A stretch of 64,000 nucleotides of DNA from Roseivirga sp. UBA6061 (GTDB lineage Bacteria > Bacteroidota > Bacteroidia > Cytophagales > Cyclobacteriaceae). The stretch covers positions 1 through 64,000 of the forward strand of contig DIYF01000170.1 in NCBI GenBank assembly GCA_002427745.1. The letters run 5' to 3'. The translations under genes were made by a program, and so were the position numbers. Of this stretch, positions 25,355-35,283 are shown in pieces; positions within the stretch are counted from its first letter, which is position 1; every line of letters starts with the position of its first letter. The notes under the pieces were generated by a model. The model saw only the letters and a list, made by a program, of their open reading frames with translations, searched no databases and had not been told where the DNA came from.

Positions 25355-27832
25355 CTATCGCCTCTCGAACCTCACGTTGTCAATCGCAAAGTTCAACAGT
25401 ATATCTGCTCCCTCGAAGGCCATACCAAACTCCTGGTCTACACCACTGAAATCAGGTTGCCCGAGTAAAGAGCATGGAATTGTTATCGTTGTCCAGCCAT
25501 CTGTTTCAAAGGCTTCTCCGGTGTCATTCCAGGGCGCCCAGTTATAGAAGGCATCTACTCCACTGGAATTGTTAAACCTGATCCGGAACATACCGTCATT
25601 AATAGGCTCCAAAACATTGATATCGAACTTCAAATCATAGTCATTGATATTCGTACCTACGGTAGAAGCGCCATTCATAGTACCTCCGTTTCTCCAGAAC
25701 AAATCCTGCCAGCCGGTTCCCCCGGTCTGGAAGTTAGCTCTGCCGTATGCCTCACCATCCAGGCTCAACACCGCATCATTTTCAGGATTGACATTACCCC
25801 ACCAGGGATCTTTTCCATTCCAGTCGAAGAATACGAGATCTACATCATCAACCGGGTCAGGACCACCATTACCGGGTGTATCGAAACGCACATTGTCAAT
25901 GGCAAAGTTTAACAGCACATCAGCTCCTTCGAAAGCCATACCGAATTCATTATCCACCAGGCTGAAGTCAGGCTGCCCCAGAACAGTCAGTGGAATTTCT
26001 ACCGTAATCCAGCCATCTGTAGTGAAAGCCTCTCCGGTATCTTCCCAGGGTGCCCAGTCGTAAAAGGCATCTACCCCATCATTATCATGAAAGCGGATTC
26101 TGAACCTGCCGGCTGTCAATGGCTCAATCACGTTGATATCGAACTTCAGGGAATAGTTGCTCAGGTTTGAGCCCACCGTAGAGGCTCCGTTAAAAGTACT
26201 GGCATCATTTCTCCAGAACAGATCCTGCCAGCCTGTACCTCCGGTTTGGAAGTTAGCTCTTCCATAGCTACCGCCATCAAGACTCAGAGAAGCGTTATTC
26301 TCCGGATTGACATTGCCCCACCAGGGGTTCTTGCCATCCCAGTCGAAAAAGACCAGGTCAGGATCTCCTACAGGATGCAGTCCTGCCGAACCTCCTGTAT
26401 CAATACCCAGCGCAGCGGCCAGATTAGATGGTACCAACACGCGATTGATCTCGTGGATCACTCCGTTGGTAGCTCCGATATTGCTGTTAACGATAGTTGA
26501 AGGGATTGCATCTGCCAGTGATGGTCTCAATCGGGCATCATCTCCACTCAGGTCAACCGTAAAGTCATCACCATTCACCGTTGTGATGGTACCTCCGTCA
26601 GTAAAGTTGCTGGTCATCAAAGAACCGGACGTCAGATGATACTCCAAAAGTGCTTTCAGGGCATCCAGATCTTCCTGGGTAGTGAAATCATCCAGGCTTC
26701 CGTAGTTATCGATGGTAGCAAACAAGGCTACAAAAGCATCATTATTAGGAATGAATGCCGTCAGTTCATCAGCGCCAAGATCGACACTCAGGCTGACCTT
26801 TGCAGCTGCTGCAGCAAAAGTACCGTAGCCTCTGTCAGCGGTTCTTTCCACCAGATTCAGCGTTGCAGACAGTACAGACTGGAAAACACCTTCAGGAAGC
26901 AATACCTTATCGATGCCATGCACAATACCATTAACACCCTGTACATCCGTCAGGATAATATTCGCATCAGTATACGAAGCATCGTTGATAGACGTACCGC
27001 TGACAGTGAAGGCTTCTCCCTGCAGGGTTGCAGGCTCAATGCCATCCACATCACCTGAAGGAATATTCTCATCTGCCACCACATGGTACATCAGCACATC
27101 CCGCAGAACCTGTGCAGGAATATCATCGAGGCTGGTCCAGCCAAAGGCCCCGTTTACCTGAGCCATAAACTGCTCAAAAGCAGCATCGTTCGGTGCAAAG
27201 AGGGTAAATGGTCCGGCTGCGCTCAAGGCAGTACCCAGCTCAGCTTTTGCGATAGCGGCTGATAAGGTGGAATAAGATGGGTTTGCGTCTACATGATCCA
27301 CCACTGTCGGAGGAAGCAACACGCCATCCACAACATGAACCACACCATTGGTACCCCCCAGGTCTTTCATGCTGCTCACAATGGTGCCTACTCCATTGAT
27401 CACCACAGAACCTTCTGCCACATTGGTGTGAAGGTTCAGGTTAAGATCATCAGGTCCGGTAGACATGGTTGAGGTATAACCGGTGGTCATACTCGCTACA
27501 AAATCGGCCGTGGTAGTAGAACGCACATGGTTCAACAGTACTGCACGCAAAGCGTCATCGCTCATCGCTGCCAGATCAATACCACTGAAGGCGGCATTGT
27601 TGGGAGCAAAAACGGTATAGGTAGTACCGAGAGACAGCACCGAATCCAGCTTGAGACGTTCAAGCGCGCTTCCCAGCGTGGATAAGCTCGGGTTATCCGC
27701 AATAAGCTCTGCCACCGTTTTCGGACTGATCTCTGCCTTAGGGAAGAGTTCTTCGTCCTTCTCACATGCCGTAATCAGCACGACAGCAAGCGCCATCAGG
27801 CAGAGTCCTTTTATATATTGAGTTATCTTCAT
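25355..27832 (-). CDS. Lipoprotein with three fasciclin domains and two glycan-binding-like domains
   Basis: An 825-residue surface lipoprotein: signal peptide with lipobox LITAC (Cys near residue 23), three FAS1 domains (about residues 38-165, 175-310 and 315-475), then two homologous C-terminal domains (490-650 and 663-825). Both start VFFDW, contain GRANFQTGGTGWQDLFWRN and end LLNFAIDNVRF. The C-terminal domains resemble the glycan-binding domain of Bacteroidota surface glycan-binding proteins. It is the last gene of the SusCD operon, in the place normally held by a SusE/F-like protein. Presumed role is polysaccharide binding and adhesion at the cell surface. Confidence 0.82.
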   Translation of the reverse strand: MKITQYIKGLCLMALAVVLITACEKDEELFPKAEISPKTVAELIADNPSLSTLGSALERLKLDSVLSLGTTYTVFAPNNAAFSGIDLAAMSDDALRAVLLNHVRSTTTADFVASMTTGYTSTMSTGPDDLNLNLHTNVAEGSVVINGVGTIVSSMKDLGGTNGVVHVVDGVLLPPTVVDHVDANPSYSTLSAAIAKAELGTALSAAGPFTLFAPNDAAFEQFMAQVNGAFGWTSLDDIPAQVLRDVLMYHVVADENIPSGDVDGIEPATLQGEAFTVSGTSINDASYTDANIILTDVQGVNGIVHGIDKVLLPEGVFQSVLSATLNLVERTADRGYGTFAAAAAKVSLSVDLGADELTAFIPNNDAFVALFATIDNYGSLDDFTTQEDLDALKALLEYHLTSGSLMTSNFTDGGTITTVNGDDFTVDLSGDDARLRPSLADAIPSTIVNSNIGATNGVIHEINRVLVPSNLAAALGIDTGGSAGLHPVGDPDLVFFDWDGKNPWWGNVNPENNASLSLDGGSYGRANFQTGGTGWQDLFWRNDASTFNGASTVGSNLSNYSLKFDINVIEPLTAGRFRIRFHDNDGVDAFYDWAPWEDTGEAFTTDGWITVEIPLTVLGQPDFSLVDNEFGMAFEGADVLLNFAIDNVRFDTPGNGGPDPVDDVDLVFFDWNGKDPWWGNVNPENDAVLSLDGEAYGRANFQTGGTGWQDLFWRNGGTMNGASTVGTNINDYDLKFDINVLEPINDGMFRIRFNNSSGVDAFYNWAPWNDTGEAFETDGWTTITIPCSLLGQPDFSGVDQEFGMAFEGADILLNFAIDNVRFERR

Positions 27833-27878
27833 TTTCTTATTTTTTCATTACTCATTCAGAATGATTTGCGCTAAAGGC

Positions 27879-28970
27879 TTACAAGAAGCCGAAGTCATCC
27901 ACATAAAAAATGTACTGAGGCAACCCGGTATTAGAGGCTTCCTGAAAATCTATTCTGAAGATTTCATCCGGCTCACCTCCATTGGGGTAAAAATCTGATA
28001 GTGGTATCACAAACTTGGTCCACTGCCCCTGTACCAGCGGAAGGTTGATTTGTGTGGCAAAATCATTGAGTGCCAGATTTACAGAGAGTATATCACCGGC
28101 CCCGTAGATCTGTACCGTAATCGCCTGATAGTCAGAAAATTTAATATCTGCATTTTCAGGCAGGAAGGTCAGTCCTGACCAGGCCTCTCTTACACTCTTG
28201 ATCGCAAACTGACCAAGGGCCTGCTCCTGCGACAACAGATCATGGGTTCCTCCCCACTCACTCGTCTGCCAGTCTTCATTGAGGCCATCGATATAAACTG
28301 AGTAATTAAACCCGTAAGATTCTGATTGAGCAATAGCCCCTCTTGAGGTTTCCACAAAAATGAAAGCCTGGGTCACACCGGCAGGTACTTTGGCCGTAAC
28401 CTGTGTCTGAGAAACCGAAACAATCTCTGCTTCATTCTCAACCAGATTGCCGTTCTCCTCAGAGCCTGATACAAAAGTCACTTTTGAAACATCACTGAAG
28501 TCTCCCCCGATGAGGTTTACCACCTTCACACCATCCACAGTTTCTTCTGTGAACTCCTCGATGGTCAGCAGCGAGAAATCATATTCCACAACACCTCCCA
28601 GGGTTTCCAGCCTCATAATGTTAGCCTGGTCTACATAGGGAGCTTCTTCGGGAATTCTCACAAAAGCGATCTCGTTGGTAAGCAATGCCGGATTGAAACC
28701 AGCCTGCTCTCCGTTAAAATGGATAGATTTCAGTGAAGACAGATTTTTACCTCTGATGATATAGGTACCTCCCAGCACACCCTGAGTTACCACCACATCT
28801 TCCCTTGCTTCGCTTACACTGGTTACCTCGGGTGGTGCCGTACTTGGTTCCGGAGCATCACTCTTGAAGTCATTTTCACAGGCAGCCAGGCCACAGATCG
28901 CCAAAACAATCATAAGAAGCCTGCTTATTCTCAATTGAGTATTCTTGATATTTTTCATGCTTTCCATCAT
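27879..28970 (-). CDS. Surface glycan-binding lipoprotein with IPT/TIG domains
   Basis: A 363-residue lipoprotein (lipobox GLAAC, Cys near residue 30) with two IPT/TIG-like domains (about residues 45-130 and 130-225) and a C-terminal beta-sandwich (about 230-363) containing GQWTKFVIPLSDF and ending YIFYVDDFGFL, as in SGBP-type proteins. It directly follows susD (3 bases between stop and start) and is expected to hold mannan chains at the outer membrane. Its final domain is a divergent relative of the paired domains in the neighbouring fasciclin fusion. Confidence 0.82.
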   Translation of the reverse strand: MMESMKNIKNTQLRISRLLMIVLAICGLAACENDFKSDAPEPSTAPPEVTSVSEAREDVVVTQGVLGGTYIIRGKNLSSLKSIHFNGEQAGFNPALLTNEIAFVRIPEEAPYVDQANIMRLETLGGVVEYDFSLLTIEEFTEETVDGVKVVNLIGGDFSDVSKVTFVSGSEENGNLVENEAEIVSVSQTQVTAKVPAGVTQAFIFVETSRGAIAQSESYGFNYSVYIDGLNEDWQTSEWGGTHDLLSQEQALGQFAIKSVREAWSGLTFLPENADIKFSDYQAITVQIYGAGDILSVNLALNDFATQINLPLVQGQWTKFVIPLSDFYPNGGEPDEIFRIDFQEASNTGLPQYIFYVDDFGFL

Positions 28971-28973
28971 TGT

Positions 28974-30551
28974 TTATCCTCCAAAATCATAAGCTACGGG
29001 ATCATCCAACAGAGCAGGATTGTTCTGCGTCTCATTGGTCGGATAAGGGAAGAGCAGATCCTCCATTGTGGCCGTATAGGTCTCTGAGTTGACGGTTGGC
29101 GGATCGGTATCATTGTTGAAAGTTCCGCGTTCCGTGTTGCTGAGGTAGTTGAGAGCAAAGGCAGGTCCCTGACGCACTATGTCGTACCAGAATTCAAATT
29201 CGAAGGCCAGTTCGATTCTGCGCTCGTTAAAGATATCTTCTGCGGTGGGGTTAGGATTTTCCGGCAAACCCGCTCTGCGTCTTACTTTGTTGAAAGACCT
29301 GATACCTTCCGCTGTAGAGCCACCTCCCATGATGGCAGCCTCTGCGTGAATCAGCAAAAGCTCTCCATATCTCAGGATATAGGTATTGTTAGGATAGCTC
29401 TGCATGGCCCCTCCTCCATTGTTGGCAGGCGTACCAACTACGTATTTCTTGATACCTACATTGGTACCCTGGTGATTCACATTGTCAGACACCGTAAAAC
29501 CGCCATTCAGATCAGGATAGAAAGCTCCCGGAGCCATAATGGTCGCGTGAAAGCGCTGGTCCATGGCCTGATCTTCATAGGCTTCCTGCAGGTCGAGTGA
29601 AGGACCTATCGCAGACCAGCCATCTGAAAAGCCGGTAATACCCGCCTGTGCGAAAAGTGACTGCAAGCCGTTTCCTTCTGCATACTGACCGGTAGTGGTC
29701 CACTGCAGTGCAAAAATGGACTCAGGGTTATTGTCATTGGCAGTTTTGAACAGATCCAGGTAGCTGCCGTTAGGGTCACCATCTTCAGCATCACCCCCAA
29801 AGAGTTTGAACTCACCGGAAGCAATGACCTCATTGGCCATCTGATAAGCCATGGGATAATTACGCTCATAGAGGTATACTTTGGCGAGCATGGCTTTTGC
29901 AGACCCGCTGGACACCTTGGCATTGTCGCTATAATTATTTCCTCTGATTTTCTGGTAGCAATTAGCTACCGCGTAATCAAGGTCTCTTCTAATAAATTCA
30001 TATACATCTTCTACCCTGTTGCGTGGCACTATGGGCTCCAGCACATATTTACTGTTGTCAGCAATAATAGGAATAGGGCCAAAAATTCTTACCAGATAGA
30101 AATAGGCAGTAGCCCTGATAAAGCGTGCCTCACCTATGGCATTGGCCACTACGGCTTCACTTACACTCGGACCAGCCGCAGTAGGCAGCGTATTGATCAC
30201 AGAGTTGGCCTGTGCTATTACCGCATAGAGCGACTCCCAGGCCTGGGTAAGCGTACCATGATCACCATTGATGGCAAAATTGGTAAAGTCGGCATTTCTC
30301 GGATCCCAGGTTCTTCCGTTGCCAGAACTGAGCTCTCCTATGCACCAGGCTACATTGGTAATAAAATTGTACCATGGCCTTACGTAAAGGGCATTCGTAG
30401 CGGCATTTACCTGAGCTTCCGTCTTATAGAAATCAGCTACGTTAAAAGAGTCTTCCGGTGGTCGGTCCAGGAAATCGTCACTACAGGCCAGGACAACCAA
30501 AACCAGAGACAGCATTAATAAATAGATCTTATATGGACTTTTCATTTTCAT
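28974..30551 (-). CDS. SusD/RagB-family glycan-binding lipoprotein
   Basis: A SusD-like outer-membrane lipoprotein of 525 residues. I start at the Met codon 30549-30551, 8 bases after the susC stop, because MKMKSPYKIYLLMLSLVLVV runs directly into the lipobox VVLAC; a longer frame reaching back into susC is not credible. SusD features include FLDRPPEDSFN, the TPR helices (ARFIRATAYFYLVRIFG), and the C-terminal NEVRRRAGL-like FNKVRRRAGLPENPNP and FNERRIELAFEFEFWYD. It forms the lid of the SusC transporter. Confidence 0.93.
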   Translation of the reverse strand: MKMKSPYKIYLLMLSLVLVVLACSDDFLDRPPEDSFNVADFYKTEAQVNAATNALYVRPWYNFITNVAWCIGELSSGNGRTWDPRNADFTNFAINGDHGTLTQAWESLYAVIAQANSVINTLPTAAGPSVSEAVVANAIGEARFIRATAYFYLVRIFGPIPIIADNSKYVLEPIVPRNRVEDVYEFIRRDLDYAVANCYQKIRGNNYSDNAKVSSGSAKAMLAKVYLYERNYPMAYQMANEVIASGEFKLFGGDAEDGDPNGSYLDLFKTANDNNPESIFALQWTTTGQYAEGNGLQSLFAQAGITGFSDGWSAIGPSLDLQEAYEDQAMDQRFHATIMAPGAFYPDLNGGFTVSDNVNHQGTNVGIKKYVVGTPANNGGGAMQSYPNNTYILRYGELLLIHAEAAIMGGGSTAEGIRSFNKVRRRAGLPENPNPTAEDIFNERRIELAFEFEFWYDIVRQGPAFALNYLSNTERGTFNNDTDPPTVNSETYTATMEDLLFPYPTNETQNNPALLDDPVAYDFGG

Positions 30552-30558
30552 TCGATTT

Positions 30559-33500
30559 TTAGAATTCCACATTAATACCAATGGTGTAAATGCGAGGAGT
30601 CGGATAACGGCCGTTATCAATCCCCATAAGCGTTGTGTTCTGGTTAAGAGAGCCAATCTCAGGGTCATAACCAGAATAGCCTGTAATAGTGAGCAGGTTT
30701 TGAACTGCCCCATAAATCTTCAGTGAGCTGATATTCACGTTATTGAGAACTGTAGACGGTATGTTATAACCAAGCGTCAGGTTCTGAACTCTCAGATAAG
30801 AGCCATCCTCTATATATCTGTCAGAGATATTGGTATTGGGCGTATCATTTCGCGCGAGTCTTGGAGCACTTCCATTCGGGTTCTGTACAGACCAATAGTC
30901 CAATACAGAGGGTGACTGGTTTGTGAAGGTTCTGTTAGCAGCAGTCAAAGAGCGGCCAATGGCATTAAACACATCATTACCGTATGATCCCTGCATGAAA
31001 ATGGACAGGTCGAAATTGCCATAGCTGAACGAGTTCTGCCAGCCAAAAGTGAAATCAGGGTGCGGATTACCAATTACAGTTCTGTCATCAGCATCGATCA
31101 CACCATCTCCGTTCACATCTTTGTATTTAATATCTCCCAACCAGGTGGTAGAGAAAAGTGCGTCTTCAAAGGGTCTGCCGAATTGTTCGGGGGCTCCGTT
31201 GATATCTTCAAGCGTTCTGAACAGCCCCTCTACCTGGTAGCCATAAAACAGGCCGATTGGTTGCCCCGGCTGGGTAAGGGTGATGTTTTGATTAGAGCCA
31301 TCAAGGTTAACACTTCCATTCAGGGTCAGATCTCCCAATAACTCTTTTACCTCATTTTTGTAGTGAGAAACCGTCAAGGCAGAATTCCAGCTAACGGTAT
31401 TGGCTATCTGATCGGAATACTCCAGCGCCAGATCTATCCCTTTATTGGACATTTCACCAATGTTGATCCAGGGAGCCGTAATAGCACCTGGTGCACCTCC
31501 ACCGGTAATGAAGTCTGTGGCTGCAAACTGGAATAAGAAATCTTTCGAAACCTTATTGTATACTTCTATGGTCGCATTCAGCTTAGAGTTAAGCGTTGTG
31601 AAATTCAGTCCCAGGTTTACCTGGGTAGATGACTCCCATTTCAAATCAGGGTTGGCAAAATTGGCAAACTCAAAACCGGTACCGAGTCCCGTGTTGACTG
31701 TGTTAAGCCTGGAACCATAGGCAAAAGCAGGTATCCCCTGATTACCAATTTCTCCATAGCCACCGTAGATTTTTACATCCTCAAAAGGAATTGACTCAGA
31801 CCAGAAGTTCTCTTCAGACAACCTCCATGATGCAGACAGCGATGGGAAATACCCCCATTTATTACCCTCGGCAAAGTTGGAAGATCCGTCAGCCCTCAAT
31901 GATGCAGTAACACTATACTTGTTGTCAAGTGTGTAGATGGCGCGCGTGAAATAAGAGGTCAAAGCATTACTGCCCTGGTACTGACTGTTGAAATCGTTTG
32001 CGCTACCAGTTCCTAAAATCGGCACATCATTACTCACAAAACCACCATCCTGTGCGATGACACCCTGCCAGCTCGACTCCTGAGCTTCCTGCCCCAGCAG
32101 TACTGTCAAATCGTGCTTGTCATTGAATGTATTCTGATAGGTGAGCAGGTTTTTCATGATCCAGAAATCATTGTTTTCCCTGCGAACTGTCAGCTGGTTA
32201 ATACCCCGGCTGATAGCACCATAGCTGAAAGAAGGCTGGAACTGATCACTCAGGTTGTTTCCGAAATCACCACCGAATTCAGTTCTGAATGTGAGATTAT
32301 CCGTGATATCGATCTCACCATAGATATTTCCGAGGATTCGGTTTCTTTTCAGGTTGTTGGAAATACTCAGTGCCTCTGCGATCGGGTTTCTGATACCAAA
32401 AGCAATCTCGTCTGCTGTAACCGGTCCTGCAAAACTGCCATCAGGATTGTATACGGCAGTAGCCGGGTTGTTCAGTAATGACAATGAGATAATACCATTG
32501 GAAGAGTTATTGAGCGTGAGTTGCTCATTGGTTCTACTGGCCGTGAGGCTGATACCCGCCCTGATCTGATCTGTGATCTGAGCATTTACATTGGCTCTGA
32601 GAGAAAAGCGATCAAAGCCGGAACCAATCACGATCCCCTCCTGATCAAGGTAACTCGCTGACAGAAAATAATTAACCGATTGGGTTCCACCCGAAAACGC
32701 CAGCTGATGGTTCTGCATCATAGCATCGGCAAAGATCTCCTGCTGCCAGTTGGTACCAGAGCCCAGCAGATCAGTGTTCAGAAATTCGATTTGCTCTCTG
32801 AGGCCATAGATCTCCCCGATCGTATTTTGTAATTCTGCATAACCAGGCAAATCGAGTACAGGGATCAGATTGGTAGGTCTCTGTACTGCCAGGTAAGAGT
32901 TATAGGTAAGCTTACCTTTCTGGCTCTTTCCTTTCTTAGTAGTAATTAATACCACTCCATTTGATCCTCTGGAACCGTAAATGGCTGTAGCGGAAGCATC
33001 CTTTAAAACAACAACCGACTCAATATCACCAGGGTTAAGCGCAGCCAACGGACTTACATCCGTAGCTCCTGAACCCTCTCCCTGGGCATTGTCAGCGATA
33101 GACCTGCCACTGGTACCTATATTTCTTGAATCACCGGAAACCGGTATACCATCAATAATATATAGTGGCTCACTGGAGCCTTGAAGTGAGTTAACTCCTC
33201 TGATTCGTACCGATACGGCACTACCCGGCTGACCTGAGTTCTGCGTAATGGAAACCCCTGCAGCCCGCCCCTGTATTAATTGCTCAATACCGGTCTGGGG
33301 TATATTTTTCAGGCCTTCTGCATCAATCTGTGCTACCGATCCGCTTATAGACTCTTTCACCTGAGTACCATAACCAATTACGACCACTTCAGAGAGTTCC
33401 GTTGTGCTTTCCTCCAGGACTACATTCAAAATGGTGTTGTTACCAACAGCCACTTCTTTAGTTGTATAACCCACAAAGCTGAAAACGAGCGTAGCTCCCG

Positions 33501-33726
33501 GCTGAACCGTAAGCTTATACTTCCCGTCAGCATCTGTCACCATACCATTGTTGGTGCCTTTTTCCCTGACGGTAGCCCCTGGAATCGATTGCCCTGAGGC
33601 ATCCGAAACAGTTCCGGTGACCTGGCTTTGCGCCAGGGCTGACTGACATAGAAAGCAAAACAGCATAAGCATCCCTATGCATTTCCTGCCTCTACCTAAA
33701 TAATCTATCGAGTCGAGTTTTATCAT
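30559..33726 (-). CDS. SusC/RagA-family TonB-linked outer membrane transporter
   Basis: A 1055-residue outer-membrane importer. It has a signal peptide ending ALAQ (about residue 32), a carboxypeptidase-regulatory-like domain (VTGTVSDASGQSIPGATV), the TonB plug (LSEVVVIGYG, IRGVNSLQGSSEPLYIIDG, ATAIYGSRGSNGVVLITTKKG) and a beta-barrel with terminal aromatic motif IYTIGINVEF. It is the first gene of a minus-strand operon with susD, the glycan-binding lipoprotein and the fasciclin fusion. In this locus it should import manno-oligosaccharides. Confidence 0.95.
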   Translation of the reverse strand: MIKLDSIDYLGRGRKCIGMLMLFCFLCQSALAQSQVTGTVSDASGQSIPGATVREKGTNNGMVTDADGKYKLTVQPGATLVFSFVGYTTKEVAVGNNTILNVVLEESTTELSEVVVIGYGTQVKESISGSVAQIDAEGLKNIPQTGIEQLIQGRAAGVSITQNSGQPGSAVSVRIRGVNSLQGSSEPLYIIDGIPVSGDSRNIGTSGRSIADNAQGEGSGATDVSPLAALNPGDIESVVVLKDASATAIYGSRGSNGVVLITTKKGKSQKGKLTYNSYLAVQRPTNLIPVLDLPGYAELQNTIGEIYGLREQIEFLNTDLLGSGTNWQQEIFADAMMQNHQLAFSGGTQSVNYFLSASYLDQEGIVIGSGFDRFSLRANVNAQITDQIRAGISLTASRTNEQLTLNNSSNGIISLSLLNNPATAVYNPDGSFAGPVTADEIAFGIRNPIAEALSISNNLKRNRILGNIYGEIDITDNLTFRTEFGGDFGNNLSDQFQPSFSYGAISRGINQLTVRRENNDFWIMKNLLTYQNTFNDKHDLTVLLGQEAQESSWQGVIAQDGGFVSNDVPILGTGSANDFNSQYQGSNALTSYFTRAIYTLDNKYSVTASLRADGSSNFAEGNKWGYFPSLSASWRLSEENFWSESIPFEDVKIYGGYGEIGNQGIPAFAYGSRLNTVNTGLGTGFEFANFANPDLKWESSTQVNLGLNFTTLNSKLNATIEVYNKVSKDFLFQFAATDFITGGGAPGAITAPWINIGEMSNKGIDLALEYSDQIANTVSWNSALTVSHYKNEVKELLGDLTLNGSVNLDGSNQNITLTQPGQPIGLFYGYQVEGLFRTLEDINGAPEQFGRPFEDALFSTTWLGDIKYKDVNGDGVIDADDRTVIGNPHPDFTFGWQNSFSYGNFDLSIFMQGSYGNDVFNAIGRSLTAANRTFTNQSPSVLDYWSVQNPNGSAPRLARNDTPNTNISDRYIEDGSYLRVQNLTLGYNIPSTVLNNVNISSLKIYGAVQNLLTITGYSGYDPEIGSLNQNTTLMGIDNGRYPTPRIYTIGINVEF

Positions 33727-33798
33727 ATTTAAAAAGTATTTATTGAGTAAGGACCGATTCTAAACTATTCTGCACATAGAATGATCAATTAGTGTTAT

Positions 33799-33806
33799 CA
33801 AAGGTA
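33799..33806 (-). promoter_or_regulatory. -7 element of the susC operon promoter
   Basis: On the minus strand TACCTTTG matches TAnnTTTG exactly and would give a leader of roughly 65 bases before susC. No TTG or TTTG is found 19-22 bases upstream, so the promoter probably needs an activator. A TGACAAA site lies about 31 bases upstream of the -7 box (33837-33843). Confidence 0.55.
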
Positions 33807-34095
33807 TAGCAAAGCCTTGCACTTGATTAATGCTATTTTGTCATTTACCGAAAGGATATATAACCTCCGGATAGATCAGAGGCTATCCGATGGTTCGATG
33901 CCTGGGGTATTTACAAGGCTATTAACAGAGGCTCAGATAGCCCTGAAGACAGTTAAGCGTAAAAAATACAGATACATGTTGCGACAGGTAATTATCTCTG
34001 GCTGAACTGACCACTTTTATAATCTGTGACAAAGAATTGTAGTAATATGTTTATGGTTTGATAAAATCCTATCACAATTCAGAAAGCTTATTTCA
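33807..34095 (+). other. Divergent control region between susC and GH26
   Basis: Part of the 431-base gene-free gap between the two main mannan operons. It holds two TGACAAA motifs (one on each strand, 33837-33843 and 34027-34033) and a GATAAAATCCTATC near-palindrome around 34060. A 62-codon plus-strand frame here looks accidental. Confidence 0.4.
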
Positions 34096-34103
34096 TAGCT
34101 TTG
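34096..34103 (+). promoter_or_regulatory. -7 element of the GH26 operon promoter
   Basis: TAGCTTTG fits TAnnTTTG exactly, about 55 bases before the GH26 start codon. As for the susC side, no -33 TTG is present at the right distance, which suggests activation. Confidence 0.5.
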
Positions 34104-34157
34104 AACTGTCTAAAAGAGACTTATACCACGGTTCGGCATGTTGAACCCAGAGCATAA

Positions 34158-35282
34158 ATGAAAATTCGTACACTATACTTTTTAATATTCGCTGCAGCCT
34201 GTTGCTCATGTACTTCACTCTATCGTGATAATTACACCAAACCGAATCTGGTAGACGATCGTCCGACACGATCTACGAAGAAGCTCCACAGACAACTGCA
34301 CTTTATGTCAGATGCCGGTTTTGCCATCGGTCATCAGGACGCCACGAGTTATGGTATCGGCTGGAAGCAGACCGAAAAGCCAAAGCTTATGCGCAGTGAC
34401 GTATACGATATAGCAGAGGATTATCCGGCTGTGTATGGCTTTGATATCGGTGGTATTGAGAACGGCTCTCCCCTCAACCTGGACAGTGTTCCCTTCGATA
34501 TGATGAGAGACCTGATGATACAGGCCCATAAACATGGCGGTATTATCACCATCAGCTGGCATGCGGATAACCCGGTAACCGGTGACGACTCCTGGGACCA
34601 GACACCGGCTGTGGCCGATATACTTAATAAAGGTGAAGTATCCGAAAAATTTGACCTCTGGCTAGACAGGGTTGCTGCGTTTTTGAAAACCATTAAATAT
34701 CAGGGAAAGCGTATTCCCATCATTTTCCGGCCCTATCATGAAATGAATGGTTCCTGGTTTTGGTGGGGAGATCCTCATGTCAGTACAGAAGACTACGTAA
34801 AACTCTGGAAGTACACAGTGACCAGACTCAGGGATAAACACAGGCTACACAACCTGCTCTACACCTACTCCCCTAACAAGCTCAACCCGGAAGACTACTA
34901 TATGAAGTTTTATCCGGGAGATGACTATGTAGACATTCTGGGTATTGATATCTATGATTTCAACGATTCAACCGGCTATGTGACCTCTATAGTGAATGAT
35001 CTGGCCCTGGTAAAACAGCTGGCAGCCAACCGGAACAAGCTATATGCCTTTACCGAAACGGGCTTTGAGAAAATACCGGACGCCCTCTGGTTTACCAACA
35101 GGCTCTATCCGGCCATCAAAGATTCGGGGATTGCCTGGGTACTTTTCTGGCGAAACTATCGCAAGAGCCACCACTACATGCCTTACAAAGGCCATGTCGC
35201 AGAGCAGGACTTTATCAGGTTCAGAGACCTGCCTCAGACACTATTTCTAAAAGATATTGACCCTAAAAAGCAACGCAAATAG
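34158..35282 (+). CDS. GH26 beta-mannanase lipoprotein
   Basis: A 374-residue GH26 enzyme with a lipoprotein-type start (FAAACCSC, Cys near residue 15). The catalytic acid/base is E195 in IIFRPYHEMNGSWFWWG and the nucleophile E300 in YAFTETGFEK. GH26 members act on beta-1,4-mannan, often releasing mannobiose. It opens a plus-strand operon whose next genes are the symporter, GH130 phosphorylase and 2-epimerase, the known Bacteroides mannobiose pathway set, so release of mannobiose is the likely job. Confidence 0.92.
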   Translation: MKIRTLYFLIFAAACCSCTSLYRDNYTKPNLVDDRPTRSTKKLHRQLHFMSDAGFAIGHQDATSYGIGWKQTEKPKLMRSDVYDIAEDYPAVYGFDIGGIENGSPLNLDSVPFDMMRDLMIQAHKHGGIITISWHADNPVTGDDSWDQTPAVADILNKGEVSEKFDLWLDRVAAFLKTIKYQGKRIPIIFRPYHEMNGSWFWWGDPHVSTEDYVKLWKYTVTRLRDKHRLHNLLYTYSPNKLNPEDYYMKFYPGDDYVDILGIDIYDFNDSTGYVTSIVNDLALVKQLAANRNKLYAFTETGFEKIPDALWFTNRLYPAIKDSGIAWVLFWRNYRKSHHYMPYKGHVAEQDFIRFRDLPQTLFLKDIDPKKQRK

Positions 35283-35283
35283 T

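Noticed and set aside
33817..34005. A 62-codon plus-strand frame in the susC/GH26 gap
   Set aside because: No homology or signal, and it overlaps the likely control region and promoter elements.
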